From JBFEUI01 sp041547565 (GTDB lineage: Bacteria > Pseudomonadota > Gammaproteobacteria > Thiohalomonadales > Thiohalomonadaceae), in NCBI GenBank assembly GCA_041547565.1, contig JBFEUI010000037.1, forward strand, positions 1 to 22,588: 22,588 nucleotides of DNA, read 5' to 3'. The position numbers and the translations under genes are program-made. The notes under the pieces are model-generated. The model did no database searches. It worked only from the letters and a program-made list of their open reading frames with translations, and had not been told where the DNA came from. Shown piece by piece: positions 22,565 through 22,588 of this stretch (the stretch's first letter is position 1; the number at the start of each line of letters is the position of its first letter).

Positions 22565-22588
22565 ATGAAAAATAGTATCACTGCGGGG
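22565..22588 (+). CDS. Start of a gene that runs off the window (partial)
   Basis: An ATG at 22565 opens eight codons (MKNSITAG) without a stop before the window ends. A purine-rich GGGCGGGGTG lies a few bases upstream. The product cannot be identified; a lysine-led start would suit a signal peptide, but this is guesswork. Confidence 0.3.

Noticed and set aside
1..22588. CRISPR arrays, tRNA or rRNA genes, insertion sequences, prophage or toxin-antitoxin pairs
   Set aside because: No regularly spaced repeats beyond the two-copy pair at 6218-6256, no cloverleaf or rRNA-like sequence noticed by eye, and no transposase or integrase motifs in any frame.

Overview
The window reads as a chromosomal stretch of a gammaproteobacterium, probably a respiratory, facultatively anaerobic or denitrifying/sulfur-oxidising lineage rather than an enteric. 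The basis is the set of recognisable families (HdfR-like LysR regulator, PA3496-type small protein, NsrR, NhaA, KefB/C-type antiporter, AIM24 family, DUF2249) and the GC-rich coding sequence. This placement is inference from gene content. I see no tRNA, rRNA, CRISPR array, insertion sequence or phage gene.

Region 1 (1-1358) holds a secreted DUF4124-type protein on the minus strand and, divergently, a small ABM-like protein.

Region 2 (1372-6257) is the most interesting part. It is a minus-strand operon of five genes in which every junction overlaps. In transcription order it encodes: a His-rich periplasmic DUF4198-like protein with a C-terminal membrane anchor; a NapH/CcoG-like membrane polyferredoxin; a single-subunit 2-hydroxyacyl-CoA-dehydratase-like protein that resembles E. 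coli YjiM and the double-cubane-cluster proteins (DCCP); its BadF/BcrA/HgdC-type ATP-dependent activase (YjiL/DCCP reductase type); and a TauE/SafE-UreH/DsbD_2-like membrane protein. Inferred function: a membrane-wired, ATP-driven low-potential reductase of unknown substrate. The DNA upstream holds an FNR/DNR-like half-matching palindrome, a second inverted repeat and a tandem pair of 18-bp repeats spaced 21 bp apart.

Region 3 (6263-12291) is a nitric-oxide/redox module. A minus-strand gene set encodes a MIP18/DUF59 Fe-S assembly factor, a DUF2249 protein, a polytopic NnrS-like membrane protein and a hemerythrin. Divergent from it is nsrR, with an NsrR-type operator between the two. Downstream of nsrR on the same strand lies a 1064-residue dCache-PAS-PAS-GGDEF-EAL protein whose cyclase domain looks degenerate and whose phosphodiesterase domain looks intact, so NO sensing and c-di-GMP turnover may be linked.

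Region 4 (12288-16367) contains an AIM24/TIGR00266 protein, an NhaA antiporter followed by a strong bidirectional terminator, a periplasmic rhodanese with a clear sigma-70 promoter, a Cys-cluster microprotein and a DUF6629 membrane protein.

Region 5 (16369-22588) contains a hybrid histidine kinase with a six-helix membrane sensor, a KefB/C-type K+/H+ antiporter, a PA3496 small protein, a prolyl-hydroxylase-like 2OG-Fe(II) oxygenase, a small secreted two-cysteine protein, an HdfR-like LysR regulator, a two-helix mini membrane protein and the first codons of a gene that runs off the end.
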